64,000 nucleotides of DNA from Asparagopsis taxiformis (taxonomy: Eukaryota; Rhodophyta; Florideophyceae; Bonnemaisoniales; Bonnemaisoniaceae), in assembly GCA_030407315.1 (NCBI GenBank), contig JALQPE010002374.1:23298-87297 (forward strand). Direction: 5' to 3'. Both the position numbers and the translations under genes were made by a program. Shown in pieces: positions 52,506 to 63,903 of the stretch. The notes under the pieces were generated by a model. That model was not told the DNA's origin and searched no databases. It saw only the letters and a list, made by a program, of their open reading frames with translations. How positions within the stretch are numbered: the first letter of the stretch is position 1; the number at the start of each line of letters is the position of its first letter.

Positions 52506-55136
52506 TAGGGGTGGGCACAGTCCAATGAAGACTAGGTCCTGAACTGGTCCTACAAGTCATATCCAAGTCCCGACAAGTGGCCGGACTGTTCAGTTCGGTC
52601 CATTTTGCGCCTGAACTGCTAGTAACAGTCTTTCCACAGTACAGCAGAAAATTATCTGGCCTGCTCCCATCCCACTTCCATTTGGTTCAGTCCACATAAA
52701 AAACTGAACCACACAGTCCAGTTCAGATCTTTTGCCCATCATCCGGTCCTAACCAGTTGGACCGAAGGAAAAACACTTTTTGAACACAACATGTTCACAT
52801 TGACAATTTATCATGATGAAAGTTCAAAATTGCTTTAACATCAATTTCAAATTCGACTGCTGCACAAGACATCGACGTTCACAAATTTGCTCTGAGAACA
52901 ACCCTACCCCAAGCTCGATAAGCCCCAAATACGAACACGACAAGGTGCCATACTATCATCGTCGTCCTGAGCACCCCAATATGACGGAAGAAGCAGTTGA
53001 AAATCTCAGAACGAATGGATCGCAGCAATCAAGTGGTCCAACAGACAGTATACGGTTCCAAAAAAAGTTCAAAAGTGAAGTTTGGGAGTACTTCAACCAG
53101 GTTGAGTGTGAGGGTCAGATCTACAATAAATGTGTCCTCTGTCAGAACAAGTTTTCTATTTCAACAGGTGTCAGCTCACTTAAACGACATGTGCAGCGTA
53201 AACATGGCTTCCTCCTCGACAATAGACAATGTACATTTTCTGGTGATGGACAGCTCCGATCTGGATCTATCACCCCTCGCTCAGAGGTGAATGAGAGACA
53301 CACGAGAAATTTGTGCAGATGGATCGTCTCTTCCTGTCTACCTTTCTCAATAGTGGAACAGAATGATTTCATTGCTTTCACAAGGCAGCTTGACAGTGCA
53401 TATGTCGTGCCTTCCCGAAGGACGATCCATCGAAGAATCACAGACGAATTCAAGGAGGCAAAGTTTCTTTTCAAATCTTTGCTACAAAAGGCACCTGGAA
53501 CTGTCTCTTTGACGGCTGACTCATGGTCTTCCAGAATCTACAGAGGATATATGTGTATTACAGTCCACTTCATCGATAGAAACTGGGAATTGCAGAGTTC
53601 TGTGCTCGACTTCCGTAGATTCTATACTCCACACACTGGAGAGGCATCATCTGCTCTACTTCAAGAAGTATTAGAAGAATTCCATATATGTCGAAAGACG
53701 CGAGCAATTACGACTGATAACGGTTCAGATATTGTCTCCGGAGTTGCCAAGCTGCAGGAAAAAATCCGAAATGATCATCCAAACCAGGATGCAAACGAAA
53801 TTGTGCATGTTCGATGTGTTGCCCATATTATAAACTTGGCAGTGAAGGACTGCCTTTCTTTCATTCGTGAACAAATTTCGGCTGTTCGTAATCTAATTCT
53901 TTCTATGAGATCGTCAGTTAAGAGAAGAGATATATTTGAGAAAATGGCAAAACAAATGAACAAGGATGTGAATTTGCCAAGCGTTGACGTGGAAAATAGA
54001 TGGTCTTCTACATTTTATATGTTGAAGAAGGCGTATGAATGTAAGGAAGTCTTGAATGCTGTCGCACATTGCGTCCCAGAGCTACAATCTTACGTCATCT
54101 CAGCAAGTGATTGGGAAAAATCAAATCAGATGGCCTCATTTCTAGAGACAGCTGCTGCAATAACTGAAAGTCAGTCAGGATCACTTTACGTGACGTTGGG
54201 AATATGTTCGAAGGCTTATTGCTCACTAATATCTAAATGTCGGAGGTATGTGGGGTCTAATGGCTGTGTATTGCAAGATATTGCACGGGTGATGATTCAA
54301 AAACTGGAATATTACAAGGAAAAGATATGTTCTCCAACGGCCGAGCTTGCACGTATTCTAGATCCGAGATTTGGGAATGATATATTGAATGATGATGCAA
54401 TACTGAGGGCAAATGTCAGTCTAGACGAAATGGGTAATGAAAATGTGTGTGAGAGGTTGTACAGAAACATTCATTACTCGCAGAACTCCTAGAGGATGAC
54501 CAACATCCTCTTACTGGCCCGCTGGACGAAATTCATCGATTCTTTCAACAAACTACAACTGGGGATATATCGATTGACCCGTTGATATGGTGGAAGACAA
54601 ATGAGAAAAGGTTCCCATGTGTTGCTAAGCTTGCAAGAGACATTTTATCAGTTCAAGCGTCTTCGGTCGCGAGTGAGAGCGTTTTCTCTACGAGCGGGAA
54701 TATCGTATGTCCATCTCGCAGCAAACTTTCGGATGAATCTATTTGCAGTACTGTCGTTTTGCGAGCTTGGAACAAGATTTTGCAGGAGCCAAGGCGTTCA
54801 TAATCTTTTTTTATCTATACGTTACGGAGTTGCGTGAGATGAAACAGCTTTTAGTAGTCATACGTAGGAACACTATGCTAGATCGGTCCGTCCCTCCGGT
54901 CCAAGGGGTTCTCCACAGTTCGGTCCTACTTCTAATTTCGATAAACCAGTCCAACGCACTACTGGAAACTTGAGTAGTCCTCAGGGCTATGTTCAACAGG
55001 TACTGGAAAATGTCTATTTCAGTATCTGTTTGATCCATTAGACTCAGGTCTGTGGAAAACCGAGAGACTCCTGGTCCTTCTCAGAAAGTGCTTATTTTCA
55101 AAAATTGAGACTGGTCCCGGACCGTGCCCATCCCTA
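52506..55136 (+). mobile_element. hAT DNA transposon, 2631 bp
   Basis: Inserted in the G3 LTR with an 8-bp target duplication cgtactgg (52498-52505 and 55137-55144). Ends are inverted: TAGGGGTGGGCACAGTCC against TAGGGATGGGCACGGTCC, two mismatches in 18. Both features are diagnostic of hAT elements. The ends are rich in repeated GGTCC/GGACC motifs, likely transposase sites. Confidence 0.95.
52813..54803 (+). pseudogene. hAT transposase, one frameshift before the dimerisation domain
   Basis: ATG at 52813. A BED-type zinc finger lies at roughly residues 85-135 (CVLCQNKF to HVQRKH). The catalytic core follows, with Asp in SLTADSWSS, Asp in ITTDNGSDIV, and the CVAHIINL motif. The first frame stops at 54492. 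The remainder continues in another frame: a helical linker, then the C-terminal hAT dimerisation region (IWWKTNEKRFPCVAKLARDI, SSVASESVFSTSG), which carries the third acidic residue. A single-base change near 54460-54480 separates them. The total of about 660 residues is normal for hAT. The copy is probably inactive. Confidence 0.9.
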
Positions 55137-55661
55137 CGTACTGGCAACGGCCAACGGACCAACGGACCAACGGGTCCCTACGTGTGACCCACAAGGTCCT
55201 TTCCCCTTCGGGGACGTTACGAGCAGTGTTTACACTGTAAAGCGATGCCATCGTGGCCATATAGGTATTGGCATCGTGCCGGGAGGGAAAGGGGACAATT
55301 CATCGAACGAGCAACGGCTCTAGTCTACGACTGACTTCTACGTTTTACGTTTACGTTTTGCCTAGCGAGGCTTCGTCTCCGTCGAGCTGCGTACTCCCTA
55401 CCCATCGCCGCACGTAAGGCTGATTGCGTGTAGTGCCTCCGGGCTTGGTTGAGAGCGCCTCCGGTGACGTACCGCCTCGTTTGCTAACGTAATCCTTGCG
55501 TGGATTGTTGCGTCGTGACGCTCGTGTCTACTCGCTAACCTATCTCTACCGTTCTACCTAACATACAGTCAAAACACCAGCGGGTGGACTGTTCGTTCGT
55601 TTCGTTAAGGACAGCGTGTCCGTAGCTCGTACCAGCTATCTAGAACTAACGTTGTTCCACA
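55137..55661 (+). repeat. G3 5' LTR, second part
   Basis: Resumes with the duplicated cgtactgg and ends TTCCACA. It has a short internal duplication of ggaccaac relative to G2. Confidence 0.92.
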
Positions 55662-55662
55662 C

Positions 55663-55680
55663 TGGTCTTCCGACCTAGAA
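55663..55680 (+). other. G3 primer binding site
   Basis: TGGTCTTCCGACCTAGAA, two changes from the G2 site. Confidence 0.82.
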
Positions 55681-55760
55681 GTTGCTACGAGCATAACGAC
55701 AACCAACGAGGTTGAGCTCTTTTACGTTAACGAAAAGCTACGTGCTACAGACGACGGTCT

Positions 55761-56369
55761 ATGAATTACGCTGTGTCGAATTCCAGCGCGTCGCCCAGGC
55801 AACCGTTGCCAACGTCAGCGGACGCCGAAGCCGACGTGGCCTTGTCAGCAGAAGCGATCTTCGCGACTGATCGATCTATCCCGCCGGATATCGAGGCGAT
55901 CGGCCAGCTACCACGTACGGTAAGCCCGTTTGAGTCCGTGAGTATGGACCCCGCAACGCGCGGTCAGCTCAACGAAGGGAACGTGACTCCCACGGCACTA
56001 CGCGTAGTGTACGAAGACCTTCGAGGTCACATCGAAAGGGCGAGCGACGCGGCCGTCGACGAAGCCGTAAGGCAGAGACTCGGAGTCTCGGAGCGCGAAG
56101 CTCTGGCGTTACGTGAACGCTCAGCGACCCTCGAACGGGAAAACGAAGATTTACGAAACCGCCTCTCCGCCGTGGAGGGAAGACTCGACTCGTTTGTCGT
56201 AGTATTCAACGAAATCGTCGCCGGACGTTCCGCTCCGCCGAGCGGAAGCGTTCCGAATTACGAAGAAGGCTCGCGCGCCTATAACTCGCAATCCTCCCCG
56301 GCCGTTCCGGGAGGATACCCACCAACACCCGGTCCGACGACCCCGACAACGTACGGAAGGGGGCGACAG
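55761..56369 (+). CDS. G3 ORF1: N-terminal Gag segment, coiled coil
   Basis: As in G2, the ATG at 55761 opens a coiled-coil protein segment that is overlapped by the capsid frame beyond about 56369, although the frame stays open to 56711. Compared with G2, several changes are silent and there is one in-frame 3-nt insertion (an extra Glu before Gly-Ser-Arg), as expected of a frame kept by selection. Confidence 0.75.
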
Positions 56370-58165
56370 TGCAACGAGCCATCGCCAACCCCGACGAGAC
56401 GCCACGAAGGCAATTACGTTTTAACGATACGCCAGACCACGCGCGGTCGGCGGACGCAGCACGAGCTGCGCAATTCGATACGAGAGCTCCCCCGCCACGT
56501 GAGACGTACATTCCGTGGCTGGGTACGTTCGGCACGACGGACACGCGAGTCCACGAAAACGAACGTGCCGACGCGGTACGCGTACCAGGGAACGCCCTCG
56601 GACCCGTTTGCCACGCGTTGGCAGAGCACACGACAATGCTCGACGCATTTGCGAACGTGGTCTCATACCGCATGTACCGACTTAACGATGTACGTGAACA
56701 TCTCTACGTGAACGAGAGTCAAAGCGTACATAAGCTCAAACGTGAGCTGGAGGGGCTGTTCCCTACGTTGAGACCGTTCTCCGGTCGGAATCCGATTACG
56801 TTGCTCGGATTCCTCGCCCAAATACGTGATGGGTTCAGCACACTCGGAGTGTGCGAGGGAGTGGCAGTACGTGCGCTGCACTTCTTCCTCGACGGGGACG
56901 CCCGACGGTTCTACGATTCCCAGTGTACGACTGGCGTGATCACGACTGATCCGACGAAGAGGTTCTCGTGGCCTCACGTAATCAACGCGTTGATTAAACG
57001 GTACCTGCAAGACGACGTGCTGCAGGAGGCCTACGAAAAGGTCACGATGATCACGCAGAGTCCTAACGAGGACGAGAATCAGTACGCTGATAGACTCGAA
57101 ACCGCCACGCGGGCGTGCAACTACGTGTTTACGGATCAACTCCTCGTTCACCACTACGTACGTGGTTTGCTGCCCTCGACGCGGGCAGCCGTGACGGAAC
57201 GACTCCGGTCACTCCCCGAACGAGAGAGGAACGACCTCACCGTTGTGAGACGACTGGCGACGGCCGAAGGAACGACCTTCCGTGCACGTACGGCAGCTGT
57301 CGCGTCAGCCGCGAAACCGAAAGTGCGGTTTCCGGTGAAGCCTACGTTGGCTATTTCCGACCACGAGTCGAAGAAGTTCGCGGACTACGATGAGTCCGCG
57401 TACTTACGTAACGAACGGGCTAACGAGCCCAGTTACCACGATGGTAACCCGAATATCCCCGCGAGGGATGATGACGACGTGTCGCTCGCTGCGGTTCACG
57501 TTGCCGAGAATTTAGAGGCGATCCTCTTCACGAACGGGCCGCCGCCCAACGACACGAAAACGGCAAACGAAAAGCCGGACGAGCTCGAAGCTCGATTGAA
57601 CCGTCCATGCGAGGACGTGCCGAAGCTCACGAGTGAGCAGACGCAATTAGCGCATTCCGTAATCCCGAATGATTACTGGACGCTATCGTGTTGGTCATGC
57701 CGCGAAGATGGCCACTCGACGTTCACGTGTCCGCGTCTGACGCCAGATCAACGGATCTTTTTCGCGTACAAGTACTACCTCTTCCACGTGAAGAGCAACC
57801 CACGTCAGGCTGAGTACTTCCGCCAACGAATGGCAAAACGTAACCAGGAACGACCTGGCGAGCGAGGGAACGTGAACCCGCGGAGGTATGGCACGCCGCC
57901 TACGATACTCCGAAACCCCAATCGTGACGGGGGGAGACCATTCGACAAGCGCCGCAGCGACTTCCGTAATGATCGACGTGATCCTCGCCCGTGGGCGAAC
58001 GAACGAAATGGCCAGCGTAACGGCCGCAGCGGAGTCTACGTGACGACTTCTGCTGACGAGACACCACTCGAGGTGGGAACGAGTCACGATGACGAACGAG
58101 CTTCGTGGGCTCACGACGACGACGTGTCGAACGGCCTCGCACCGGAAAACGACCAGGCGATGTAG
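56285..58165 (+). CDS. gag: G3 Gag: capsid and nucleocapsid, in -1 frame to ORF1
   Basis: Same organisation as G2, with no ATG at the start. Capsid motifs (VVSYRMYRL, FSWPHVINALIKRY) and an intact CCHC knuckle (CWSCREDGHSTFTC) are present. It ends in TAG at 58163. It is intact and nearly identical to the G2 protein, with few amino-acid changes. Confidence 0.88.
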   Translation, partial: LAILPGRSGRIPTNTRSDDPDNVRKGATVQRAIANPDETPRRQLRFNDTPDHARSADAARAAQFDTRAPPPRETYIPWLGTFGTTDTRVHENERADAVRVPGNALGPVCHALAEHTTMLDAFANVVSYRMYRLNDVREHLYVNESQSVHKLKRELEGLFPTLRPFSGRNPITLLGFLAQIRDGFSTLGVCEGVAVRALHFFLDGDARRFYDSQCTTGVITTDPTKRFSWPHVINALIKRYLQDDVLQEAYEKVTMITQSPNEDENQYADRLETATRACNYVFTDQLLVHHYVRGLLPSTRAAVTERLRSLPERERNDLTVVRRLATAEGTTFRARTAAVASAAKPKVRFPVKPTLAISDHESKKFADYDESAYLRNERANEPSYHDGNPNIPARDDDDVSLAAVHVAENLEAILFTNGPPPNDTKTANEKPDELEARLNRPCEDVPKLTSEQTQLAHSVIPNDYWTLSCWSCREDGHSTFTCPRLTPDQRIFFAYKYYLFHVKSNPRQAEYFRQRMAKRNQERPGERGNVNPRRYGTPPTILRNPNRDGGRPFDKRRSDFRNDRRDPRPWANERNGQRNGRSGVYVTTSADETPLEVGTSHDDERASWAHDDDVSNGLAPENDQAM

Positions 58166-60896
58166 GTCACGAGCCACCCACATCGCCTGAACCCTTACGT
58201 GAAAGGGGGACGACCGACGTCGATGATTGGTCCTCCGCAGGCTCACCGACGAACGAGAGTTACGAAAAGCTCACGGCCGCGAAGGCCAACTCGAGTCAAA
58301 CGATACCCGACGTGGGGAGAGACACGAAGTCCAACGGGACGAACGAACCTCACACGAAGAGGAAGTCTCGCAGACGAGCGAGACGCGCTACCCGGAAGCA
58401 CGACGCTTCCGAGCGCGAGAAAGCCAAGCACGCGGCTTATACGAAGCGTGTCGACGCAAAAGAAGCCATACGGGCTCATACGGTGAAGCAACGAACCGTC
58501 AACGGAGACGGAGACCGCGCGCCGGTCAGAACCGAACCGTTGGTTCTCGACGGGCACACGTGCCTACTTGCTTCGAAGCATTACATCGTGTCCGGAACGA
58601 TCGGACTAGACCTCAACGTGATGAGGGCGATTACCATCGCGATGGATACGTGCAGCGGCTACAACTTGATACGAACAAGTTTGCTACCCTACGACTGGGT
58701 TGACCGCTGTCTACGTGACGAAGAGCTACCGAAGCTCGGAGACGCCAACGGGCGACGCTTGCCTATCGAAGGCGCCATTCTGCTTCGTGTCAGGCTTGGG
58801 AACTCGCTGTTCCGCGTAAAATTCTTCGTAGCCAACACGCTGGCTGTCCCCGTCATAATGGGCACGTCGTTCATGTCGAAGCATGTCGATGCTATACGCT
58901 GTCGAGCGCAAACGATCGAGCTCCACCGAGGAGATACGATACCCATTATCGCGGAGGGTGATACGACGACTCTATACGAGGAGGGGGAAGAGACGAATCC
59001 AAACGTGGAACACCCGAAACGCCGCGAGCGTAACGCGGCCTCGAATCGGCCAAGCCGAACGTTTTCGGTTCGCCTGACGAAGTACACGCGTGTACCGGCG
59101 ATGTCGCAACGGACCGTCAACGTGACGACGGATGCGACCGGACTCGTGTTCCTCGAACCGAAAGCGTCGGTGCAATTCCGGCATGGGCTTCGTATAGCCA
59201 ACGGAGTGGTCGACGTAGGACCCAGAGAGACGTTCTCGATTATCGTATCTAACTTCACGAAGAAGGACCGCGAGCTGCCAAAGGGTGCGACGATTGCGTA
59301 CGCGGTACGCTCCCCGTTGGGAATCGTCCCACTCAAGCGTGAGGGCGGCGAAGCCCTCGCGAAGGTTTTGAACCTACCGCTAGTCGACGCGACGACGCGG
59401 ACGAGCACGAACGGGTTGGGCGACGAAACGCCAGACCCGTTGGTCAACGAAAAGGGGAACGACCCCGCCACGAATTGGCAGTCGACAATCGATTTGTCGC
59501 ACCTCGACGACGAGGATTTACGGAAGCGCATCAACGAGATGCTAGCCACACATTCATCAATGTGGACGAGCGGACGCCTCGGCGAAATCAATGCTACGGA
59601 GCATCGAATCGAACTCGAACCGGGCACGCGGCCCATACGTTCAATGCCCTATCGACAGGGTCCGGCTCTACGTATGATAGCCGAGGAGCAGATCACGAAG
59701 ATGCTCAACGAAGGGGTTATCGAACCCGCGTCCAGCGAATGGGCGTCACCAATCGTGTTGGTGCCAAAGAAGGACGGATCCTTACGTTTCTGTGTCGATT
59801 ACAGACGTTTGAACGTGAAAACGATCGCCGATTCGTACCCGCTTCCTCGTATGGAAGATTGCCTGGATTCGCTTGGCGACGCCGCCATCTTCACGACACT
59901 TGACTGTAACGCCGGTTACTGGCAAGTGCCCGTCTCCGCCGAGGACCGTGATAAGACAACGTTTACGTCTTTCATGGGAACGTATCGCTACGTGCGAATG
60001 CCATTCGGGCTACGAAATGCCCCCGCTACGTTTCAGCGGACGTTGGACATAATCCTCTCCGGAGTACGTTGGCAATCGTGCCTTGTTTACTTGGACGACG
60101 TAATCGTCTTTTCGAAAGACCTCGAGTCTCATCTGGGTCACGTCGACCAGGTACTTTCCCTGCTACGCGCAGCAGGAGTAACGTTAAAGCTCACGAAGTG
60201 CTCATTCTTTCAACCACGAGTTGACTACCTGGGGCACGTGATTACCCCAGGGAAGCTGCACGTCGCAGCACGGAACAAGGAAGCCTTTCGTACGGCTACG
60301 TTCCCGCGAGACAAGACGCAATGTCGATCGTTTTTGGGCGCGGCCAACGTTTACCGCCGTTTCGTAAAGGCGTATGCCGAGATCGCTCGGCCACTCAACA
60401 CGATGTTGAAGAAGGACGCTTCCCCCGATTGGACGAATCCAACTGACGCGCAAACGAATGCGTTCGAAACGTTGAAGACAATACTGGTGTCGCCACCAGT
60501 ATTGCACCTTCCGAAGGCGGGACGTCCGTTCATGATCGATACCGACGCGTCGGCGTATCAGCTGGGAGCTACGTTGCTCCAGCAGCAGAACGAAGATAAG
60601 CCCAACGAATGGGTGCCGATTGGGTACTGGTCGAAGACCCTTAACGAAACCGAACGCGGTTACTCGGCGACCGAGCGCGAGTGCTACTCCGTCGTCTGGG
60701 CGATAACGTCGCTCCGACCCTACGTAGAGGGTCAGCGGTTCACCGTACGTACGGACCACGAAGCCTTGCGTTGGCTAATGACGCTTACGGACGCGTCCGG
60801 ACGACTACTACGATGGAGGCTACGCGTTGCCGAATTCGATTTCGAAGTTACGTACAGGCCTGGGCGCGTGCACCAGGTACCTGACGCTTTATCACG
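58105..60896 (+). pseudogene. pol: G3 pol: protease, RT and RNase H intact; integrase and chromodomain lost
   Basis: An open frame without the stop or deletion seen in G2. The protease again reads MDTCSG, so this variant is shared and not a random lesion of one copy. RT has LVYLDDVIVFS; RNase H has TDAS, TERE and RTDH and ends at the LSR motif (VHQVPDALSR). Homology to G2 stops at 60896; the few codons after that (to 60966) are from the adjoining unrelated DNA. Up to the break this is the best surviving pol of the G2/G3 family. Confidence 0.92.
58144..58189 (+). promoter_or_regulatory. G3 gag-pol -1 ribosomal frameshift signal
   Basis: Heptamer G GAA AAC (58144-58150) in the gag frame, where G2 has G GGA AAC. 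A 3-nt spacer is followed by the same perfect 10-bp stem (58154-58163 with 58180-58189). Confidence 0.82.
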
Positions 60897-60939
60897 CACT
60901 ACGGTGTTGAAAAGGGGGCCTCAGACAGTACTGCGAGAC

Positions 60940-60974
60940 AGTGATTTTTACTGTCTGAGACAGTAAAAATCACT
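60940..60974. repeat. Perfect 35-bp palindrome (16-bp arms, 3-bp centre)
   Basis: AGTGATTTTTACTGTC, centre tga, then the exact inverted arm. It lies about 45 bp beyond the G3 break, in sequence full of ACAGT/ACTGT motifs (60920-61110). Confidence 0.9.
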
Positions 60975-61254
60975 ATGCGGCAAATGAAAATTAATGCCAC
61001 ACTTGGAGACAGTGATTTGCACTGTCTGGCAGACAGTACGGAACACTGTCTGCAGACAGTAAAAAACACTGTCTCACAGTACTGTCTGAGGCAGTGAATG
61101 CAGACAGTAAAAATTAATGATTTATTCAATAGTTGGATATGATGTAATTTACTGTACTGGGCAGTGTTGGCGGATAGTGTTTTGTATTGGCCAAGGCAAC
61201 ATGGCCGGATAGTGAAATACGCTGCCTGGGACAATAGATGGAACCAACACGGTG

Positions 61255-61814
61255 CACTGTCCTGGGCAGTACCTGGAGACAGTGATTTTCACTGTCCTGG
61301 GCAGTACCTGGAGACAGTGATTTTCACTGTCCTGGGCAGTACCTGGAGACAGTGATTTTCACTGTCCTGGGCAGTACCTGGAGACAGTGATTTTCACTGT
61401 CCTGGGCAATACCTGGAGACAGTGATTTTCACTGTCCTGGGCAGTACCTGGAGACAGTGATTTTCACTGTCCTGGGCAGTACCTGTAGACAGTACTTTGT
61501 GCTGCCCTGGGCAGTACCTGTAGACAGTACTTTGTGCTGCCCTGGGCAGCACCTGTAGACAGTACTTTGTGCTGCCCTGGGCAGCACCTGTAGACAGTAC
61601 TTTGTGCTGCCCTGGGCAGCACCTGGATACAGTGATTTCCACTGTCCTGGGCAGCACCTGGAGACAGTGTTTCGTGCTGCCCTGGGCAGCACCTGGAGAC
61701 AGTATTTTGTGCTGCCCTGGGCAGCACCTGGAGACAGTATTTCGTGCTGCCCTGGGCAGCACCTGGAGACAGTATTTCGTGCTGCCCTGGGCAGCACCTG
61801 GAGACAGTAAAAGT
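61255..61814. repeat. 35-bp minisatellite, 16 units
   Basis: Sixteen head-to-tail 35-bp units without gaps. Units 1-6 are one type (cactgtcctgggcagtacct, then ggagacagtgatttt). Units 8-10 and 13-15 are a second type with tgctgccctgggcagcacct or tgctgccctgggcagtacct and altered 3' parts; units 7, 11 and 12 are hybrids. Each unit contains the dyad around cctggg; in units 1-6 the junction gacagtga-ttt-tcactgtc is also a perfect dyad. Because 35 is not a multiple of 3, it is open in several frames, which are not genes. Confidence 0.95.
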
Positions 61815-62512
61815 AGTGTCCTGATATAGTAAAATTCGGTGTCTGGGAGTGGTGGATGAGATGGAGCGTCACGCTGTCGTGGGCATCTTTCTGGGGTAGA
61901 GGAAGGCAGTTCCAGCGCTATGAGGATGGGGCATGGACGGTATTCATATGGGAATGGACAGAATAGTACGGCTAGGAATTTTTATTTCGTAGTGACTATG
62001 AGCTAGCGAGAGGTATACGCGGTAGGATAGGTAGCAATCTAAGAGGGTGCGATATGGGAAGCTTCACTCTGGATTTGTTTATTTGCGCAGGCTACATTGA
62101 GAATAAACAATCCCTATGTTAAAAATGCTACTACAACTAACACTATTCCGACGAGTAAAACTAAAACTACTAGAAAAGTCTAGAAATCTATCAACTGATT
62201 GAGCTGCATGAATAAGCTAGGAAATGAAGAGAAGAAGAAAAAATGATGTAGAGAAAGGAAACAAGTTAGTGACGTTGAATTGGAGAGGGAAATTGATGGT
62301 GATTAGGAGACTAACGTACCTTAACAAATACCATTGCATCCCAAATTGAGATATGTACTCACAGGCAGAAAAGAAAATTAGTGGAGAAGTGGTAAGAGAG
62401 AAAGATAAATGAAAGTAGAATTGGAACACTCACCGACTGGAAACCTGAGAAAGAGAAAACGAATAGAAAACTGGGTTAGTGGCGTGAGTTGTGGAAACGT
62501 ACCATCATGGTT
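61815..62512. other. No gene recognised
   Basis: AT-richer unique sequence, short frames only. Confidence 0.5.
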
Positions 62513-62649
62513 CATATCCGTTGGAGACAAAGCAACAACTTTGGCCTTGGGAGCCGTATTGATGATCTAAAACTTACGCTTTGGAAGCAGTTTAGATGAT
62601 CTATACGGCTTCCACGGCCAGGGTTGTTGCTTTGCTTCCGACGGATATG
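62513..62649. repeat. 137-bp foldback: 59-bp arms, 19-nt loop
   Basis: catatccgt to gatctaaa (62513-62571) is the imperfect inverse of 62591-62649; about 49 of 59 positions match. Shape and size fit a foldback MITE or a small-RNA precursor. No clear target duplication is seen. Confidence 0.8.
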
Positions 62650-63609
62650 AAGATGGAAACAGGGATCTCCAGAATCTGTTGTTTAAGTAGCACTCTGCGG
62701 GCGGAAATGACGTGTACTCTAACAATAGAGGGATGAATTTGAAACGGAGCGGTGCGATGGGAGGCCCAGAAAAAACGATACCTAGGGTGCGAATTACGCT
62801 TTGAAGCACATGACCTGGCAGAACAGGCGCAAAATTATTGTATCTTCTACCGCCTTCTCTAGTCTATAATGACGTCATCACTACAGAAATATAGGAAAAA
62901 CACTAGCATATGGGGCCTACTGGAAAGGGGGAGGCGAGGAGTAGGAAAAATGGCGCACTTTCCTGGACGAGGAGTCCGCGCTTCCAGTGATGATTTGGAC
63001 GGTATATATCGATGACGTCATTGCATGCTCTGAGCACACTTGGCAGGCAGTCAAAGCGGCCACGTGGATGTGGGCGGCTAGGAAACAGGAGTGTGGGAGA
63101 AATTTTATAATTTTCATGTTGCAAGCGAGCAGTGAATCTGCATTGCAATATATAAATTTATGCTAATTTAAGATATCACACCGAGTACGATTCAACGAGA
63201 GATTGTGCTTTCAACTTGTAAATAGGGCCGAAAATGGTAGAGTATACGAGTAGGAAGTACGTGTATGAGAAAATCAGATTCAGTATTAGTGCCTAGAGCA
63301 TCACTGCGAAATAAACGGCCGTTTTCCGGAAATGGATACATCTTGGCTGGGTTTGTGGTTAGGGGATGCGATACAAGATAGCAAAACGATGTTGAGTCCG
63401 GATGAAATAGCAATCATGTGCATAAAGCAATGAGCATAGGGCAAAGCATTGTGGTGAACCAGTTCATTGGATCGAATGAAAGCCTGGAAAGGTTTCGTAA
63501 CGGTTAAAAGTAGTAGTACTGTATTGAGATAGTAGTCATGTCATAGAAGTTTAGAGTTGTATTCTATGCCACAAAACTGAGCGAAGAAGAAAAGAACAAA
63601 AACATCAAG
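62650..63609. other. No gene recognised
   Basis: Short frames only. This may include the promoter of the ORF that starts at 63610. Confidence 0.45.
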
Positions 63610-63903
63610 ATGGCTCCGAGACGGACTCCTATTCGAAAGAAAACCACAAGTCGTAGGACAAAGGCGAGATTCGATTCACTCAATGTGGCCAGTCCCAGTA
63701 AACAGCTTCCTGGGAAACTGCAGGGAGAAATCCGCAGCAGTGATGCAGCCTGCATGAACAAAGAAATCCCGAGAGGTAATGAGCTACGACGTGAGTGTAC
63801 CACAGATGACCTATTGGAGTCCCCAATCCCTATGGGTGACACAATAGAAGGTGTATTGATGTGTACAGCAACAACGATGAAGCTGGAAGTGACATCTACG
63901 TAG
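63610..63903 (+). CDS. Hypothetical protein, possible first part of a gene running off the window
   Basis: ATG at 63610 with a basic start (PRRTPIRKKTTSRRTKARF), 97 residues, no known domain. A second frame from about 63860 (SDIYVASSTL, then ESEEATGRG) is open to the window edge and continues the Ser/Glu/Asp-rich character. So either a short intron or a frame change near 63835-63880 may join the two. Function unknown. Confidence 0.35.
   Translation: MAPRRTPIRKKTTSRRTKARFDSLNVASPSKQLPGKLQGEIRSSDAACMNKEIPRGNELRRECTTDDLLESPIPMGDTIEGVLMCTATTMKLEVTST

Larger units (their letters stand above)
52357..60896 (+). mobile_element. G3: sister of G2, 3'-truncated, with a hAT insertion in its LTR
   Basis: 5' LTR (52357-52505 plus 55137-55661, split by a hAT element), primer binding site, both gag frames, the frameshift signal and pol through RNase H. 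The match to G2 stops at 60896, within the sequence after the LSR motif. Integrase, chromodomain, extra ORF and 3' LTR are missing, replaced by unrelated palindromic and tandem-repeat DNA. It inserted near the end of a G1-family LTR. Confidence 0.95.

Noticed and set aside
61255..61814. Regular repeats as a possible CRISPR array
   Set aside because: Units are contiguous with no unique spacers, and the window is eukaryotic.
61394..61872. Three minus-strand ORFs in different frames over the minisatellite
   Set aside because: The 35-bp unit has no stops in several frames, so overlapping open frames arise automatically and shift by one unit each; none has a credible start or domain.
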